From assembly GCF_900188105.1 (NCBI RefSeq), contig NZ_FZNP01000020.1, positions 1 through 64,000 on the forward strand: a DNA stretch of 64,000 bases, given 5' to 3'. The stretch comes from Actinomadura mexicana. GTDB taxonomy: Bacteria > Actinomycetota > Actinomycetes > Streptosporangiales > Streptosporangiaceae. Positions 35,927 to 45,009 of this stretch are shown here, one piece after another (the stretch's first letter is position 1; the number at the start of each line of letters is the position of its first letter). The notes under the pieces were generated by a model, which ran no database searches, was not told the DNA's origin, and was given only the letters and a program-made list of their open reading frames with translations. The position numbers were made by a program, and so were the translations under genes.

Positions 35927-37572
35927 GCCTGCTCCAGATAACGGTGGACCAACGCGACGGCCATCGCGCCGTCGCCGACCGCGGACGCCACCCGCTTCAT
36001 CGACTCCGCGCGGACGTCGCCCGCCGCGAACACCCCGGGGACGCTGGTCTCCAGGTGGTAGGGCTGGCGGGCGAGCGGCCACCCGGCGGGGCGGCGGCCC
36101 CCGCCGACGAGGTCGGGCCCGGTCAGGACGTATCCGCGCACGTCGCGCTCCACGAAGCCGTCCAGCCACTGCGTGCCCGGTTCCGCGCCGATGAACACGA
36201 ACAGCCAGTGCGCGTCGATGGTCTTCTTGCCGCCCGGCCACGCGAACGTGAGCCGCTCCAGCCGGTCGGCGCCCTCCGCCGCGCACACCGTCTTGCCGGT
36301 GTGCACCTCGATGTTGGGCGTCGCCGCGATCTGCTCGACCAGGTAGTGCGACATCGACTTCTCCAGGCCGTCGGCCCGGACGATGATGTGCACCTTCCTG
36401 GCGTACTTGGCCAGGTGCACGGCCGCCTGCCCCGCGGAGTTGGCGCCGCCGACGACGGCGACCTCCTCGTCCGCGCAGGACGGCGCCTCGGTGAGCGCGG
36501 CGCCGTAGTACACCCCGCGCCCGACGAAGTCGTCCACGCCCTGCGCGTTGAGGCGCCGGTAGGAGACGCCGGTGGCGAGGATGACGGCGTGCGCGGCGAT
36601 CTCCGTGCCGTCCGACAGCCGCGCCACCCGGGCCGTGCCCCGCGACTCCAGCGCGGTCACCTCGCCTGCCTGCAGCAGCTCGGCGCCGAACCGGTCGGCC
36701 TGGCGGCGGGCCCGGTCGGCGAGCTGCGCGCCGCTCACCCCGTCGGGGAAGCCGAGGTAGTTCTCGATGCGGGAGCTCTGCCCGGCCTGGCCGCCGAGGG
36801 CGCGGCGCTCCACGACCACCGTGTTCAGTCCCTCGGACGCGCCGTACACGGCCGCGCCGAGCCCGGACGGGCCCCCGCCGACGACGATCAGGTCGTAGAA
36901 GCCGGTGGACGGGGTGCTCGGCAGCCCGACCGCGGCGACCAGCTCGGCGTCGGACGGGGCCGACAGCGTCGTCCCGTCCGCGGTCACGATCAGCGGCAGC
37001 TCCGGGCACGCGGCCGCCGCGACCAGCTGGGCGCCCTCGGGGTCGCCGTCCATCAGCCAGGTGTAGGGCACCTGGTGGCGGGCCAGGAAGTCGCGGACCT
37101 CGTAGCAGCGGGCCGACCAGCGGTGCCCCACCACCCGCAGCTCGCCCGGCGGGCGCCGGTCGACGCGCGCCCAGGCGTCCAGCTGCTCGTCGATCACCGG
37201 GTAGAACTTCTCCTCCGGCGGGTTCCACGGCTTCAGCATGTAGTGGTCGAGGTCGACGTCGTTGATCGCGCGGATCGCCGCGTCCGTGTCGGCGTAGGCG
37301 GTGAGCAGGACCCGGCGCGCGAACGGGAACAGGTCCATGGCGCGTTCCAGGAACTCGACGCCGTCCATCCCGGGCATCCGGTAGTCGGCGAGCAGCACGG
37401 CCGTGTCGTCGCCGCGCAGCCGCAGTCCGCTCAGCGCCTCCAGGGCCTGCCCGCCCGACTCGGCGCGCACGATCCGGTACGCCTCGGCGTACCGGCGGCG
37501 CAGGTCCCGCGCCACGGCCCGGGACACACCCGGGTCGTCGTCGACCGTCAGCAGCACTGGCTTGGACAACAT
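35923..37572 (-). CDS. Response-regulator receiver fused to thioredoxin-reductase-like flavoprotein
   Basis: The 549-residue protein is a three-part fusion. Residues 4-125 are a receiver: acidic DDD 11-13, phospho-acceptor Asp63 in LLADYRMPGMDG, and Lys114 in YMLKPW. Residues about 144-225 look like a glutaredoxin/thioredoxin fold (LRVVGHRWSARCYEVRDFL). Residues 226-549 form a thioredoxin-reductase-type flavoprotein with FAD motif GGGPSG (232-237), NADPH motif GGANSAG (375-381) and the C-terminal VPGVFAAGDVR. The usual redox CxxC is absent: that region reads GVYYGAALTEAPSC. The start has GAGGGGG upstream. Phosphorylation by the adjacent kinase could control a redox reaction (inference). Such fusions are annotated in databases, but I know of no established function. 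Confidence 0.9.
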   Translation of the reverse strand: MLSKPVLLTVDDDPGVSRAVARDLRRRYAEAYRIVRAESGGQALEALSGLRLRGDDTAVLLADYRMPGMDGVEFLERAMDLFPFARRVLLTAYADTDAAIRAINDVDLDHYMLKPWNPPEEKFYPVIDEQLDAWARVDRRPPGELRVVGHRWSARCYEVRDFLARHQVPYTWLMDGDPEGAQLVAAAACPELPLIVTADGTTLSAPSDAELVAAVGLPSTPSTGFYDLIVVGGGPSGLGAAVYGASEGLNTVVVERRALGGQAGQSSRIENYLGFPDGVSGAQLADRARRQADRFGAELLQAGEVTALESRGTARVARLSDGTEIAAHAVILATGVSYRRLNAQGVDDFVGRGVYYGAALTEAPSCADEEVAVVGGANSAGQAAVHLAKYARKVHIIVRADGLEKSMSHYLVEQIAATPNIEVHTGKTVCAAEGADRLERLTFAWPGGKKTIDAHWLFVFIGAEPGTQWLDGFVERDVRGYVLTGPDLVGGGRRPAGWPLARQPYHLETSVPGVFAAGDVRAESMKRVASAVGDGAMAVALVHRYLEQA

Positions 37573-37699
37573 GTCCCCCTCGATCCGACACAACCCCGTA
37601 CGAAAGCCTACGTGGATCCGGCCCCGCGATGCGGGACCGGATCCGCCGACCGGGGCCCCGCCGCCCGGTCGCCGCCGCGCCATCGGTCATGATCGGGAC

Positions 37700-38755
37700 A
37701 TGGATCTGCGTGTTGCCCTGATCGGATTCGGCACCGGCGGCTCGGTCTTCCACGCCCCGCTGATCTCGTCCGTGCCGGGGATGCGGCTGGCCGCGGTCGT
37801 GACCGGCGCCCCGGAGCGACAGCGGGCCGTGCGCGAGCGGTACCCGGAGGCGGAGGTCCTCGACAGCGTGGACCGGCTGTGGGGGGCGTCGGGCGCCTGC
37901 GACCTGGTGGTGGTCACCGCCCCCAACCGGCAGCACGTGCCGCTGGCCCGGACCGCGCTGACCTCGGGCCTGCCCGTCGTCGTGGACAAGCCCGTCGCGG
38001 CGGCCTCGGCCGACGCCCGCTCCCTCGCCGCGCTGAGCGCCGTCCGGGGGCTGCCGGTCTTCCCCTTCCACAACCGCCGCTGGGACGGCGACTTCCAGAC
38101 GGTGCGGCGGCTGGTCTCCGCGGGCGCCCTCGGCGACGTCCGGCGCCTGGAGTCCCGCTTCGAGCGCTGGCGGCCGGAGGTCAGGGAGAGCTGGAAGGAG
38201 AGCGCCGACCCCCGCGACGCGGGCGGCATCCTGTTCGACCTCGGGTCCCACCTCGTCGACCAGGCGATCACGCTGCTCGGCCCCCCGGACCGGGTCTACG
38301 CCGAGATCGACACCCGCCGCCCGGGAGCCGTGGCCCCCGACGACGTGTTCGTGGCCCTGACCCACCCGGGCGGCGCCCGGTCGCACCTCTGGATGAGCGC
38401 CACCGCGGCCGAGCCGGGCCCGCGCTTCCGCGTCCTCGGCGGCAGCGCGGCGTACGCGGTCTCGGGCATGGACGTCCAGGAGGAGCAGCTCCGCGCGGGC
38501 CTCACCCCCAAGGACCCCGGCTACGGCATCGCCCCGCCCGGGTCCGGCGGCCTGCTCGGCACGCCCGGAAACCAGACCCCGGAGCCCACGGCCGCCGGGG
38601 CCTACCACGACTTCTACGCGAGCGTCCTGCGCACCCTGCGGGACGGCGCACCGCCCCCGGTCACGCTCGCCGAGGCGATCACCGGGCTGGAGGTCATCGA
38701 GGCCGCCGCCCGCTCCGCCCGCGACTCCGCCGTCGTCGAACTCGGCGATCGGTGA
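37700..38755 (+). CDS. Gfo/Idh/MocA-family oxidoreductase
   Basis: The 351-residue NAD(P)-dependent enzyme has the Rossmann loop GFGTGGSVFHAP near the N-terminus. VDKPVAAA follows, with the family catalytic Lys, then FHNRRWDGDFQTVR, and the active-site DLGSHLVDQAI (His replaces part of the usual GGG-H-D pattern but keeps Asp). The C-terminal domain is the mixed alpha/beta fold of the family. The ATG at 37700 has no ribosome site; CATGAT sits 6 nt upstream, so a leaderless mRNA is possible. The substrate is probably a sugar or inositol derivative but is not predictable. Confidence 0.88.
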   Translation: MDLRVALIGFGTGGSVFHAPLISSVPGMRLAAVVTGAPERQRAVRERYPEAEVLDSVDRLWGASGACDLVVVTAPNRQHVPLARTALTSGLPVVVDKPVAAASADARSLAALSAVRGLPVFPFHNRRWDGDFQTVRRLVSAGALGDVRRLESRFERWRPEVRESWKESADPRDAGGILFDLGSHLVDQAITLLGPPDRVYAEIDTRRPGAVAPDDVFVALTHPGGARSHLWMSATAAEPGPRFRVLGGSAAYAVSGMDVQEEQLRAGLTPKDPGYGIAPPGSGGLLGTPGNQTPEPTAAGAYHDFYASVLRTLRDGAPPPVTLAEAITGLEVIEAAARSARDSAVVELGDR

Positions 38756-38803
38756 GGGCACCTGCGCGGCGTCCCGGCGACGGCGCCGAAGGACGCGGAC
38801 CCG

Positions 38804-39826
38804 TCAGAGCACGGAGACGTGGACGTGGTCGAAGTGGTTCTGGGTGACGCTGCCGCGGTCCTCCATCTGGCTCCAGCCGCCGCTGCCGCGCATGTCGTAG
38901 ATGCGCTGCTTCCAGATGACGTACTTGATGCCGAGGCGGGACGCGTTGTCGATCACGTACTGGGCGACGCGGTCGCCGTGCGCCTGGGCGGAGGCGCTCG
39001 GCATCTTGCCGCCCGTGCTCTCCATGAAGTCGCAGGCCCGGCCCGAGCCGTGGTCCTGCGGGTCGCCGGGGCGCGAGCAGCCGATGGTGGGGAACGCGCC
39101 GAACTTCCCGTCGATCTCCAGCAGCGCGGTGCGCATCCGCGCGGTCATCGAGTTCCCGACGATCGGGGACTTGGTGCCGCTCGCCCCGTCCGGGCGCCCG
39201 CCGCCGCCGGGGACGGCGGTGCGGGTCACCTCCGGCTTGTACTTGGCCAGCAGCTTCTTGACGCGGGCGCGCTGGCCCTCCAGGTCGTCGATCTCCTTCT
39301 TGACCGCGTCCAGCTTCTTCCCCGCCGTCGCCTTCGACTGGGCCGCCCTGGCGTTCAGCGCCTCCAGGCTCTGGATGCGGCGGCCGTTGTTGCGGGTGAT
39401 GTGCTCGATCACGGCGGCGTCGCGGACGGCGGCGCCCGGCTCGGCCGAGGACATCATCGGAATCACGTCGAGGCGGCCGGTCATGTAGGTGGTGGACGCC
39501 AGGCGCGCCACGTCGACGCGGGCGGCGTCGTACTCGCGGCCGGCCTTGGTCGCGTCCGCGCCCGCGCGGACGGCGGCCTTCTTCGCCTCCTCCAGGGAGA
39601 GGAGTTCTCCCCGGTACTCCTTGGAGAGCTTCTCCGAGCGCGCCTTGAGCTTGGCGTACTCCTTCTTCAGGTCCTTCGGCTCCTGCGGGAGGGCCGCCGC
39701 GCTCCCGGACACCGGCGGCAGCGCCGCCGAGACGCCCGCCGCGAGGGCCAGCGCCGCGAGGCGCTTCGCCGTTCCGCGCCCGCGCGGGGGGCGGGGAGTC
39801 CTGCCGGGGGGATCGAGGGCCGCCAC
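38804..39826 (-). CDS. Secreted coiled-coil protein with peptidase-like C-terminal domain
   Basis: The 340-residue protein has a signal peptide (basic residues 11-21, then LAALALAAGVSAALPPVSGSAAA). A long coiled coil follows (about 48-200, LKKEYAKLKARSEKLSKEY through IDDLEGQRARVKKLL), then a Gly/Pro linker and a C-terminal domain with FGAFPTIGCSRPG, HGSGRACDFM, YVIWKQRIYDM and NHFDHVHVSV. The C-terminal domain has the His/Asp pattern of D-Ala-D-Ala-carboxypeptidase-like (VanY/VldE-like) folds, and coiled-coil fusions of this type act at the cell wall. The GTG start has AGGAGAG 6 nt upstream. Catalytic activity is not certain. Confidence 0.83.
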   Translation of the reverse strand: MAALDPPGRTPRPPRGRGTAKRLAALALAAGVSAALPPVSGSAAALPQEPKDLKKEYAKLKARSEKLSKEYRGELLSLEEAKKAAVRAGADATKAGREYDAARVDVARLASTTYMTGRLDVIPMMSSAEPGAAVRDAAVIEHITRNNGRRIQSLEALNARAAQSKATAGKKLDAVKKEIDDLEGQRARVKKLLAKYKPEVTRTAVPGGGGRPDGASGTKSPIVGNSMTARMRTALLEIDGKFGAFPTIGCSRPGDPQDHGSGRACDFMESTGGKMPSASAQAHGDRVAQYVIDNASRLGIKYVIWKQRIYDMRGSGGWSQMEDRGSVTQNHFDHVHVSVL

Positions 39827-39955
39827 AGATCTCTCCTAGATAACAAAGCTCAAGATTGGCGGCACATTACCACAATCGCCCTAATTACCTCACAAGCTTC
39901 ACAAAACACACAGAGTCACGCGCGGGCTACCGGACGGCGCCGCGGCGAGAGGCCA

Positions 39956-39986
39956 GGGGCCGGACCGCGCGATGCGGTCCGGCCCC
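39956..39986. terminator. Strong hairpin terminator of the HNH gene
   Basis: GGGGCCGGACCGC (39956-39968) pairs perfectly with GCGGTCCGGCCCC (39974-39986) around a 5-nt loop, 36 nt after the HNH stop on the minus strand. Confidence 0.8.
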
Positions 39987-40022
39987 TCCCCCGATGGCGC
40001 CGGGCGGACCCGGCGCCCCCGG

Positions 40023-40463
40023 TCACGGCCCGACGAGCTCCTCCCAGCGGGGCACCCGCGGCTGCGACAGCAGCCGCAGCCCGGCCTCGGCGAGCGTCCG
40101 GTCGCCCTTGCGGTTGTTGCACCTGCCGCACGCCAGGACGGTGTTCTCCCAGGTGTCCGCGCCTCCGCGGGACTGCGGGTGGACGTGGTCGATCGTGTTG
40201 CCGCGCTTCCCGCAGTAGCAGCAGCGGCCCCGGTCGCGCACGTACACGCCGCGCTTGCTCCAGGGCGGGCGCCTGCCGTGCCTCCAGCGCATAGCGACGT
40301 AGCGGACGAGCCGCAGGACCCGGGGGACCGGGAAGCGGCCGAAGGTGCGCCCCTCCTCCGCCTCCTCGACCACGGCCACCTCGCGCACCAGCATGCGGAT
40401 GGCGTGCCGCAGATCGACCCTCTGCATGGGTTCGTACGACGCGTTCAGGACGAGCACGTTCAC
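40023..40463 (-). CDS. HNH endonuclease-domain protein
   Basis: The N-terminus of this 146-residue protein is VLVLNASYEPMQRVDLRHAI, the hallmark of the common bacterial single-domain HNH family. The nuclease part has CxxC (CCYCGKRG), IDHVHPQSRGG with the catalytic His, WENTVLACGRCNNRKGD with the Asn and the second CxxC, giving a zinc-stabilised beta-beta-alpha metal motif. It probably nicks or cuts DNA; the cellular role of this widespread family is not settled. It is not next to an intron, intein or phage gene. The tRNA-Asn gene lies 25 nt upstream on the same strand. Confidence 0.92.
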   Translation of the reverse strand: MNVLVLNASYEPMQRVDLRHAIRMLVREVAVVEEAEEGRTFGRFPVPRVLRLVRYVAMRWRHGRRPPWSKRGVYVRDRGRCCYCGKRGNTIDHVHPQSRGGADTWENTVLACGRCNNRKGDRTLAEAGLRLLSQPRVPRWEELVGP

Positions 40464-40488
40464 CGCGTCACCTCCCTAGCCCGTGCCG

Positions 40489-40559
40489 CTCCCCCGCCAG
40501 GATTCGAACCTGGATATCCGCATTAACAGTGCGGCGTTCTGCCGTTGAACTACGAGGAA
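40489..40559 (-). tRNA. tRNA-Asn (anticodon GTT)
   Basis: The minus strand folds into a full cloverleaf of 71 nt. Acceptor TTCCTCG pairs with CGGGGGA (two T-G wobbles). The D stem is GTTC/GAAC, the anticodon stem CCGCA/TGCGG with loop CTGTTAA (GTT), and the T stem CCAGG/CCTGG with loop TTCGAAT. The discriminator base is G, and no CCA is encoded. The sequence differs from the usual TCCTCGG-type actinobacterial tRNA-Asn, so it may be a second, divergent copy. Confidence 0.88.
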
Positions 40560-40651
40560 ATGCTTCGGCAATTCTCCGCCTTCCGGGCATTTCCCGGAAG
40601 GCCTCCATGAGAATGCCCAGCGGAGGGCCGCGGGGGCAACGTGTTTTCCGG

Positions 40652-41653
40652 TCAGCGGCCGGCGGCGGGGAGGGCCGACACGGCCGCCTGGAACTCCAGG
40701 GACTCGCGCTCCAGGCGGAAGCCGAGCTCCTCGTTCACGGCGAGCATGTGCGCGTTGTCGCCGGAATTGTCCGTTTCGATTTCCCGCACGCCGGGGCACT
40801 CCTCCCCCAGCCAGCGCAGCATCGCCGCCTTCACCCAGATGCCGAGCCGCCTGCCGCGGTGCTCGGGCAGCACCGCCGTGTCGTACTGCGCCGCGCGCCC
40901 GACGCACCCGGCCGGCACCACGACCTCGGTGAACCCGGCGATGACGCCTCCGGACAGCGCCGCGACCGTGTAGAGGTCGTCGCCGCGCTTGGCGACGATC
41001 TCGGCCATCTCGCGGACGCGGTGCGCGTCCCAGGGCGTCCAGTCGTACTCGGCGAAGTCGGCCATGGCGTGCTTGGCGCGGGCGAGGGCGTCGGCGTGCT
41101 CGTCCGGCACCACGCCCCGCCAGCGCACGAGCCGGTACCCGGCGGGCGCCTCGGCCAGCAGCCGCGCCACGCGCTCGGCGGGGACGTCGTCCAGCCGCAG
41201 CAGCATGCCGCGCAGGGTCAGCACGCACTCGAAGCCGTGCGACTCCAGGAACGGGACGGCCGGGGTGCCCGCGAGGACCTGCGCGATCACGCTGGAGCGG
41301 CCGTCGGCGCGCAGCCCCTCCGCGGCCGCGGCGAGGAGCCCGGCGCCGAGGCCGCGCCGCCGGTGCTCGGGGCGGACCTGGATGTCGACCTCGCCGGGAC
41401 GCTCGGCGCCCGGCCCGCCGGGCAGCCGCAGCGCCGCCACCGCGACCAGGGCGCCGTCCGCCCCGGGTCCGCCGGCGGCCGCCGCCCACAGCCGCTGCCG
41501 CGAGCCGGCCTCGGCGCCGAGCAGCAGCCGCGCCGTCCGCTCCAGGTCGGGCGCGGGCTCGCCGTCCGGCTCGGCCGCGTGGACGGCGGCGAGCACCGAG
41601 TGCCACTCCCGGATCTGCGCGTCCGTCGGATCATCGAGCGCGATGACGTCCAT
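40652..41653 (-). CDS. Protein with two tandem GNAT acetyltransferase domains
   Basis: The 333-residue protein carries two GNAT units. In the N-terminal one the acetyl-CoA motif is VRPEHRRRGLGAGLL; in the C-terminal one it is VLPEHRGRRLGIWVKAAML, followed by NSGDNAHMLAVNEELGF. Double-GNAT enzymes of this kind include mycothiol synthase-like and antibiotic-modifying proteins, but the motifs here do not point to MshD specifically. The start at 41653 was chosen where conserved sequence begins; no ribosome site is seen. The second domain, with the intact NEELGF end, is the better candidate for activity. Confidence 0.85.
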   Translation of the reverse strand: MDVIALDDPTDAQIREWHSVLAAVHAAEPDGEPAPDLERTARLLLGAEAGSRQRLWAAAAGGPGADGALVAVAALRLPGGPGAERPGEVDIQVRPEHRRRGLGAGLLAAAAEGLRADGRSSVIAQVLAGTPAVPFLESHGFECVLTLRGMLLRLDDVPAERVARLLAEAPAGYRLVRWRGVVPDEHADALARAKHAMADFAEYDWTPWDAHRVREMAEIVAKRGDDLYTVAALSGGVIAGFTEVVVPAGCVGRAAQYDTAVLPEHRGRRLGIWVKAAMLRWLGEECPGVREIETDNSGDNAHMLAVNEELGFRLERESLEFQAAVSALPAAGR

Positions 41654-41732
41654 CCGACTTTTGTACCTGATCCCCGTGCGCCGCGACCGGGACCTGGGAC
41701 AACCCAAGGTTTCGGACATACGGGAACCCCGT

Positions 41733-42719
41733 TCAGCGGTCCCGCGAGAACGCCTCCAGGATGCGCTCGGCGGCCAGCGCGGGCGTCAGCGTCCCCTCCG
41801 CGACCTCCCGCTCCAGGCCGGGCGCCGCCTCCCGGACACCGGGATGCCCGCGCAGGTCGGACAGCAACCGCTCGCGGACCAGCGCCCACGTCCAGCCGAC
41901 CTGCTGGCGGCGCCGCCGGACCTCCAGCTCGCCGGACTCGCGGAGCCGGTCCTGGTGCTCCACGAGCGCGCCCCACACCTCCTCCAGGCCGGTGCCCTCC
42001 TTGGCGCTGCACGTCAGGACCTGGGCGGCGCGGACGCGCTCGTCACTGCGCAGCAGCCGCAGCGCTCCCGCCAGCTCGCGGGCGGCGCGCTCGGCCTCTC
42101 GCCTGTGCTCGCCGTCGGCCTTGTTCACCGCGATGACGTCGGCCAGTTCCAGGACGCCCTTCTTGATCCCCTGGAGCTGGTCGCCGGTGCGGGCGAGGGT
42201 GAGGAACAGGAAGGAGTCGACCATCTCGGCGACGGCCGTCTCGGACTGCCCGACGCCGACCGTCTCGACCAGGACGACGTCGTACCCGGCGGCCTCCATG
42301 ACCACCATCGCCTCGCGGGTGGCCTTCGCGACGCCGCCGAGCGTTCCGGCGGTGGGCGAGGGGCGGATGAACGCGGCCGGATCGGTGGCGAGGCGGTGCA
42401 TGCGGGTCTTGTCGCCGAGGATGCTGCCGCCCGTCCGGGTGGAGGACGGATCCACGGCGAGGACCGCGACCTTGCCGCCCTCCCCTGTCAGCCGTGTGCC
42501 GAGCGCGTCGATGAACGTGGACTTGCCGACCCCGGGCACGCCGGTGATCCCGACCCGGCGTGCGTTCCCGGCATGCGGGGACAGCTCGACCAGCAGCTTC
42601 TGCGCCAGCTCCCGGTGGTCCGGGCGGGCCGACTCCACGAGCGTGATCGCCCGCGCGATCCACGCCCGCGACCCCTCCCGCACCCCGGCCGCGTAGTCGT
42701 CGAGGCCCGGCGCGCTCAC
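41733..42719 (-). CDS. meaB: Methylmalonyl-CoA mutase-associated GTPase MeaB
   Basis: The 328-residue G3E-family GTPase guards and reloads the B12 cofactor of methylmalonyl-CoA mutase. Walker A is GVPGVGKST (60-68), VLAVDPSSTRTGGSILGDKTRM is the characteristic MeaB/ArgK segment, VETVGVGQSE is switch-like, and NKAD gives guanine specificity. The GTG start follows mutB after 67 nt in the same direction, forming a mutA-mutB-meaB operon. It is cytosolic and acts as a dimer on the mutase. Confidence 0.94.
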   Translation of the reverse strand: MSAPGLDDYAAGVREGSRAWIARAITLVESARPDHRELAQKLLVELSPHAGNARRVGITGVPGVGKSTFIDALGTRLTGEGGKVAVLAVDPSSTRTGGSILGDKTRMHRLATDPAAFIRPSPTAGTLGGVAKATREAMVVMEAAGYDVVLVETVGVGQSETAVAEMVDSFLFLTLARTGDQLQGIKKGVLELADVIAVNKADGEHRREAERAARELAGALRLLRSDERVRAAQVLTCSAKEGTGLEEVWGALVEHQDRLRESGELEVRRRRQQVGWTWALVRERLLSDLRGHPGVREAAPGLEREVAEGTLTPALAAERILEAFSRDR

Positions 42720-42786
42720 GACGCTCCCCGCGCGCCCGCCGGGCGCCCCGCGGCGCCGCCTTCCCTCGCCACTCCCGCGTCGCTCC

Positions 42787-45009
42787 TCAGGAGCGCTCGG
42801 GCACGCCGTGCCCGAGCGCGGCGGTGAGCTCCTCCAGCAGGCCGATCGCCGCGTCCGCCAGGACGGTGCCGGGCGGGAAGATCGCCGAGGCGCCGGCCGC
42901 GCGCAGCTCCTCGAAGTCCCCGGGCGGGATGACGCCGCCGACGACGATCATGATGTCGCCGCGGCCCAGGGCGGCCAGCTCCTCGCGCAGCGCGGGAACC
43001 AGCGTCAGGTGGCCGGCGGCGAGCGAGTTCACGCCGACGATGTGCACGTCGGCCTCGACGGCCTGCAGGGCCACCTCGGCGGGGGTCTGGAACAGCGGGC
43101 CCACGTCGACGTCGAAGCCGAGGTCGGCGAACCCGGTCGCGATCACCTTCTGGCCGCGGTCGTGGCCGTCCTGCCCCATCTTGGCCACGAGGATGCGGGG
43201 GCGGCGGCCCTCGGCCTCCTCGAACGCGTCGGTCGCGGCCCGCGCCCTCTCGATGCTCGACACCCGCCCCGCCTCCTCCCGGTACACCCCGGAGATCGTA
43301 CGGATCTGCGCCGCGTGCCGCCCGTAGGCCCGCTCCAGGGCGTCGGAGATCTCGCCGACGGTGGCCTTGGCCCGGGCGGCGTCGATGGCGAGCGCGAGCA
43401 GGTTGTGCTCCAGGCCCGGCGGGCGGGTGCCGTCCTCGGCGGCCTCGGCGGTGCGGGTGAGCGCCTCCAGCGCGGCCCGCGCCGCGGTCTCGTCGCGCTC
43501 CTCGCGCAGCCGGCGCAGCTTGTCGATCTGCCGCGCGCCGACGGAGGCGTTGTCGACCTTGAGGACCTCGATCTCCTGCTCGACGTCGGGCCGGTACTTG
43601 TTGACGCCGATGACGGGCTGCCGCCCGGAGTCGATGCGGGCCTGGGTGCGGGCGGCGGCCTCCTCGATGCGCAGCTTGGGCAGCCCCTCGTCGATCGCCT
43701 TGGCCATGCCGCCGGCCTGCTCGACCTCGGTGATGTGGCCCCAGGCGCGGCGGGCGAGGTCGTAGGTGAGCCGCTCGACGTAGGCGCTGCCGCCCCAGGG
43801 GTCGATGGTGCGGGTCGTCCCGGACTCCTGCTGCAGGACGAGCTGGGTGTTGCGGGCGATGCGGGCCGAGAAGTCGGTCGGCAGCGCAAGGGCCTCGTCC
43901 AGCGCGTTGGTGTGCAGGGACTGGGTGTGGCCCTGCGTGGCGGCCATGGCCTCGACGCAGGTGCGGGCGACGTTGTTGAACGCGTCCTGCGCGGTCAGCG
44001 ACCAGCCGGACGTCTGCGAGTGCGTCCGCAGCGACAGCGACTTGGGATTGCGCGGCTCGAAGGTCTGCACCAGCCGCGCCCACAGCAGCCGCGCGGCGCG
44101 GAGCTTGGCGACCTCCATGAAGAAGTTCATCCCGATCGCCCAGAAGAACGACAGGCGCGGCGCGAACGCGTCGATGTCGAGGCCCGCCTCCCGCCCGGCC
44201 CGGATGTACTCGACGCCGTCCGCGAGCGTGTAGGCGAGCTCCAGGTCGGCGGTGGCCCCGGCCTCCTGGATGTGGTAGCCGGAGATCGAGATGGAGTTGT
44301 ACTTCGGCATCCGCCGCGAGGTGAACGCGAAGATGTCGGAGATGATCCGCATGGACGGCTGCGGCGGGTAGATGTAGGTGTTGCGGACCATGAACTCCTT
44401 GAGGATGTCGTTCTGGATGGTCCCCGCGAGCGCCTCCGGCTCCACCCCCTGCTCCTGCGCGGCGGCGATGTACAGCGCGAGGACGGGCAGGACGGCGCCG
44501 TTCATGGTCATCGACACGCTCATCCGGTCCAGCGGGATGCCGTCGAAGAGCTGCCGCATGTCATAGATCGAGTCGATCGCGACCCCGGCCATGCCGACGT
44601 CGCCGGCGACGCGCGGATGGTCGGAGTCGTAGCCGCGGTGCGTGGCCAGGTCGAACGCCACCGACAGGCCCTTCTGCCCGGCCGCGAGGTTGCGCCGGTA
44701 GAAGGCGTTGGACTCCTCGGCGGTGGAGAAGCCGGCGTACTGCCGGATCGTCCACGGCTGGGTCGCGTACATCGCCGGATAGGGGCCGCGCAGGAACGGC
44801 GCGATGCCCGGATAGGTGCCGAGGAAGTCGAGCCCCACCAGGTCGTCGCCGGTGTAGAGGGGCTTGACGCCGATGCCCTCCGGGGTGTCCCAGGTCTGGG
44901 CCTCGGGGTCTGCGCCGGTGGCGTCGGCGACCGCGGCGCGCCACCGCTTGGCGGCCTCGTCGGCGGGGGGCGCCGTCCCGAGGTCCACCTCGGTGAAGTC
45001 GGGGATCAT
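42787..45009 (-). CDS. mutB: Methylmalonyl-CoA mutase large (catalytic) subunit
   Basis: The 740-residue adenosylcobalamin enzyme interconverts methylmalonyl-CoA and succinyl-CoA, linking propionate and odd-chain fatty acids to the TCA cycle. The N-terminal TIM barrel contains [20 protein letters not shown] and [12 protein letters not shown]. The C-terminal B12 domain has DGHDRG (about 613-618), where the His replaces the lower cobalt ligand, and [10 protein letters not shown]. Its ATG overlaps the mutA stop by 4 nt. GGAG lies about 7 nt upstream of the ATG. Confidence 0.96.
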   Translation of the reverse strand: MIPDFTEVDLGTAPPADEAAKRWRAAVADATGADPEAQTWDTPEGIGVKPLYTGDDLVGLDFLGTYPGIAPFLRGPYPAMYATQPWTIRQYAGFSTAEESNAFYRRNLAAGQKGLSVAFDLATHRGYDSDHPRVAGDVGMAGVAIDSIYDMRQLFDGIPLDRMSVSMTMNGAVLPVLALYIAAAQEQGVEPEALAGTIQNDILKEFMVRNTYIYPPQPSMRIISDIFAFTSRRMPKYNSISISGYHIQEAGATADLELAYTLADGVEYIRAGREAGLDIDAFAPRLSFFWAIGMNFFMEVAKLRAARLLWARLVQTFEPRNPKSLSLRTHSQTSGWSLTAQDAFNNVARTCVEAMAATQGHTQSLHTNALDEALALPTDFSARIARNTQLVLQQESGTTRTIDPWGGSAYVERLTYDLARRAWGHITEVEQAGGMAKAIDEGLPKLRIEEAAARTQARIDSGRQPVIGVNKYRPDVEQEIEVLKVDNASVGARQIDKLRRLREERDETAARAALEALTRTAEAAEDGTRPPGLEHNLLALAIDAARAKATVGEISDALERAYGRHAAQIRTISGVYREEAGRVSSIERARAATDAFEEAEGRRPRILVAKMGQDGHDRGQKVIATGFADLGFDVDVGPLFQTPAEVALQAVEADVHIVGVNSLAAGHLTLVPALREELAALGRGDIMIVVGGVIPPGDFEELRAAGASAIFPPGTVLADAAIGLLEELTAALGHGVPERS

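Noticed and set aside
34493-38761. A single 1422-codon minus-strand frame spanning kinase, flavoprotein region and antisense of the oxidoreductase
   Set aside because: Only the last third (from 35926) is a real protein; the upstream part is antisense or out of frame to the receiver-flavoprotein and the Gfo/Idh gene.
39827-39955. A c-di-AMP (ydaO) riboswitch before the secreted coiled-coil gene
   Set aside because: Such switches occur before actinobacterial wall hydrolases, but only a short AT-rich leader is present here, and I see none of the conserved ydaO core.
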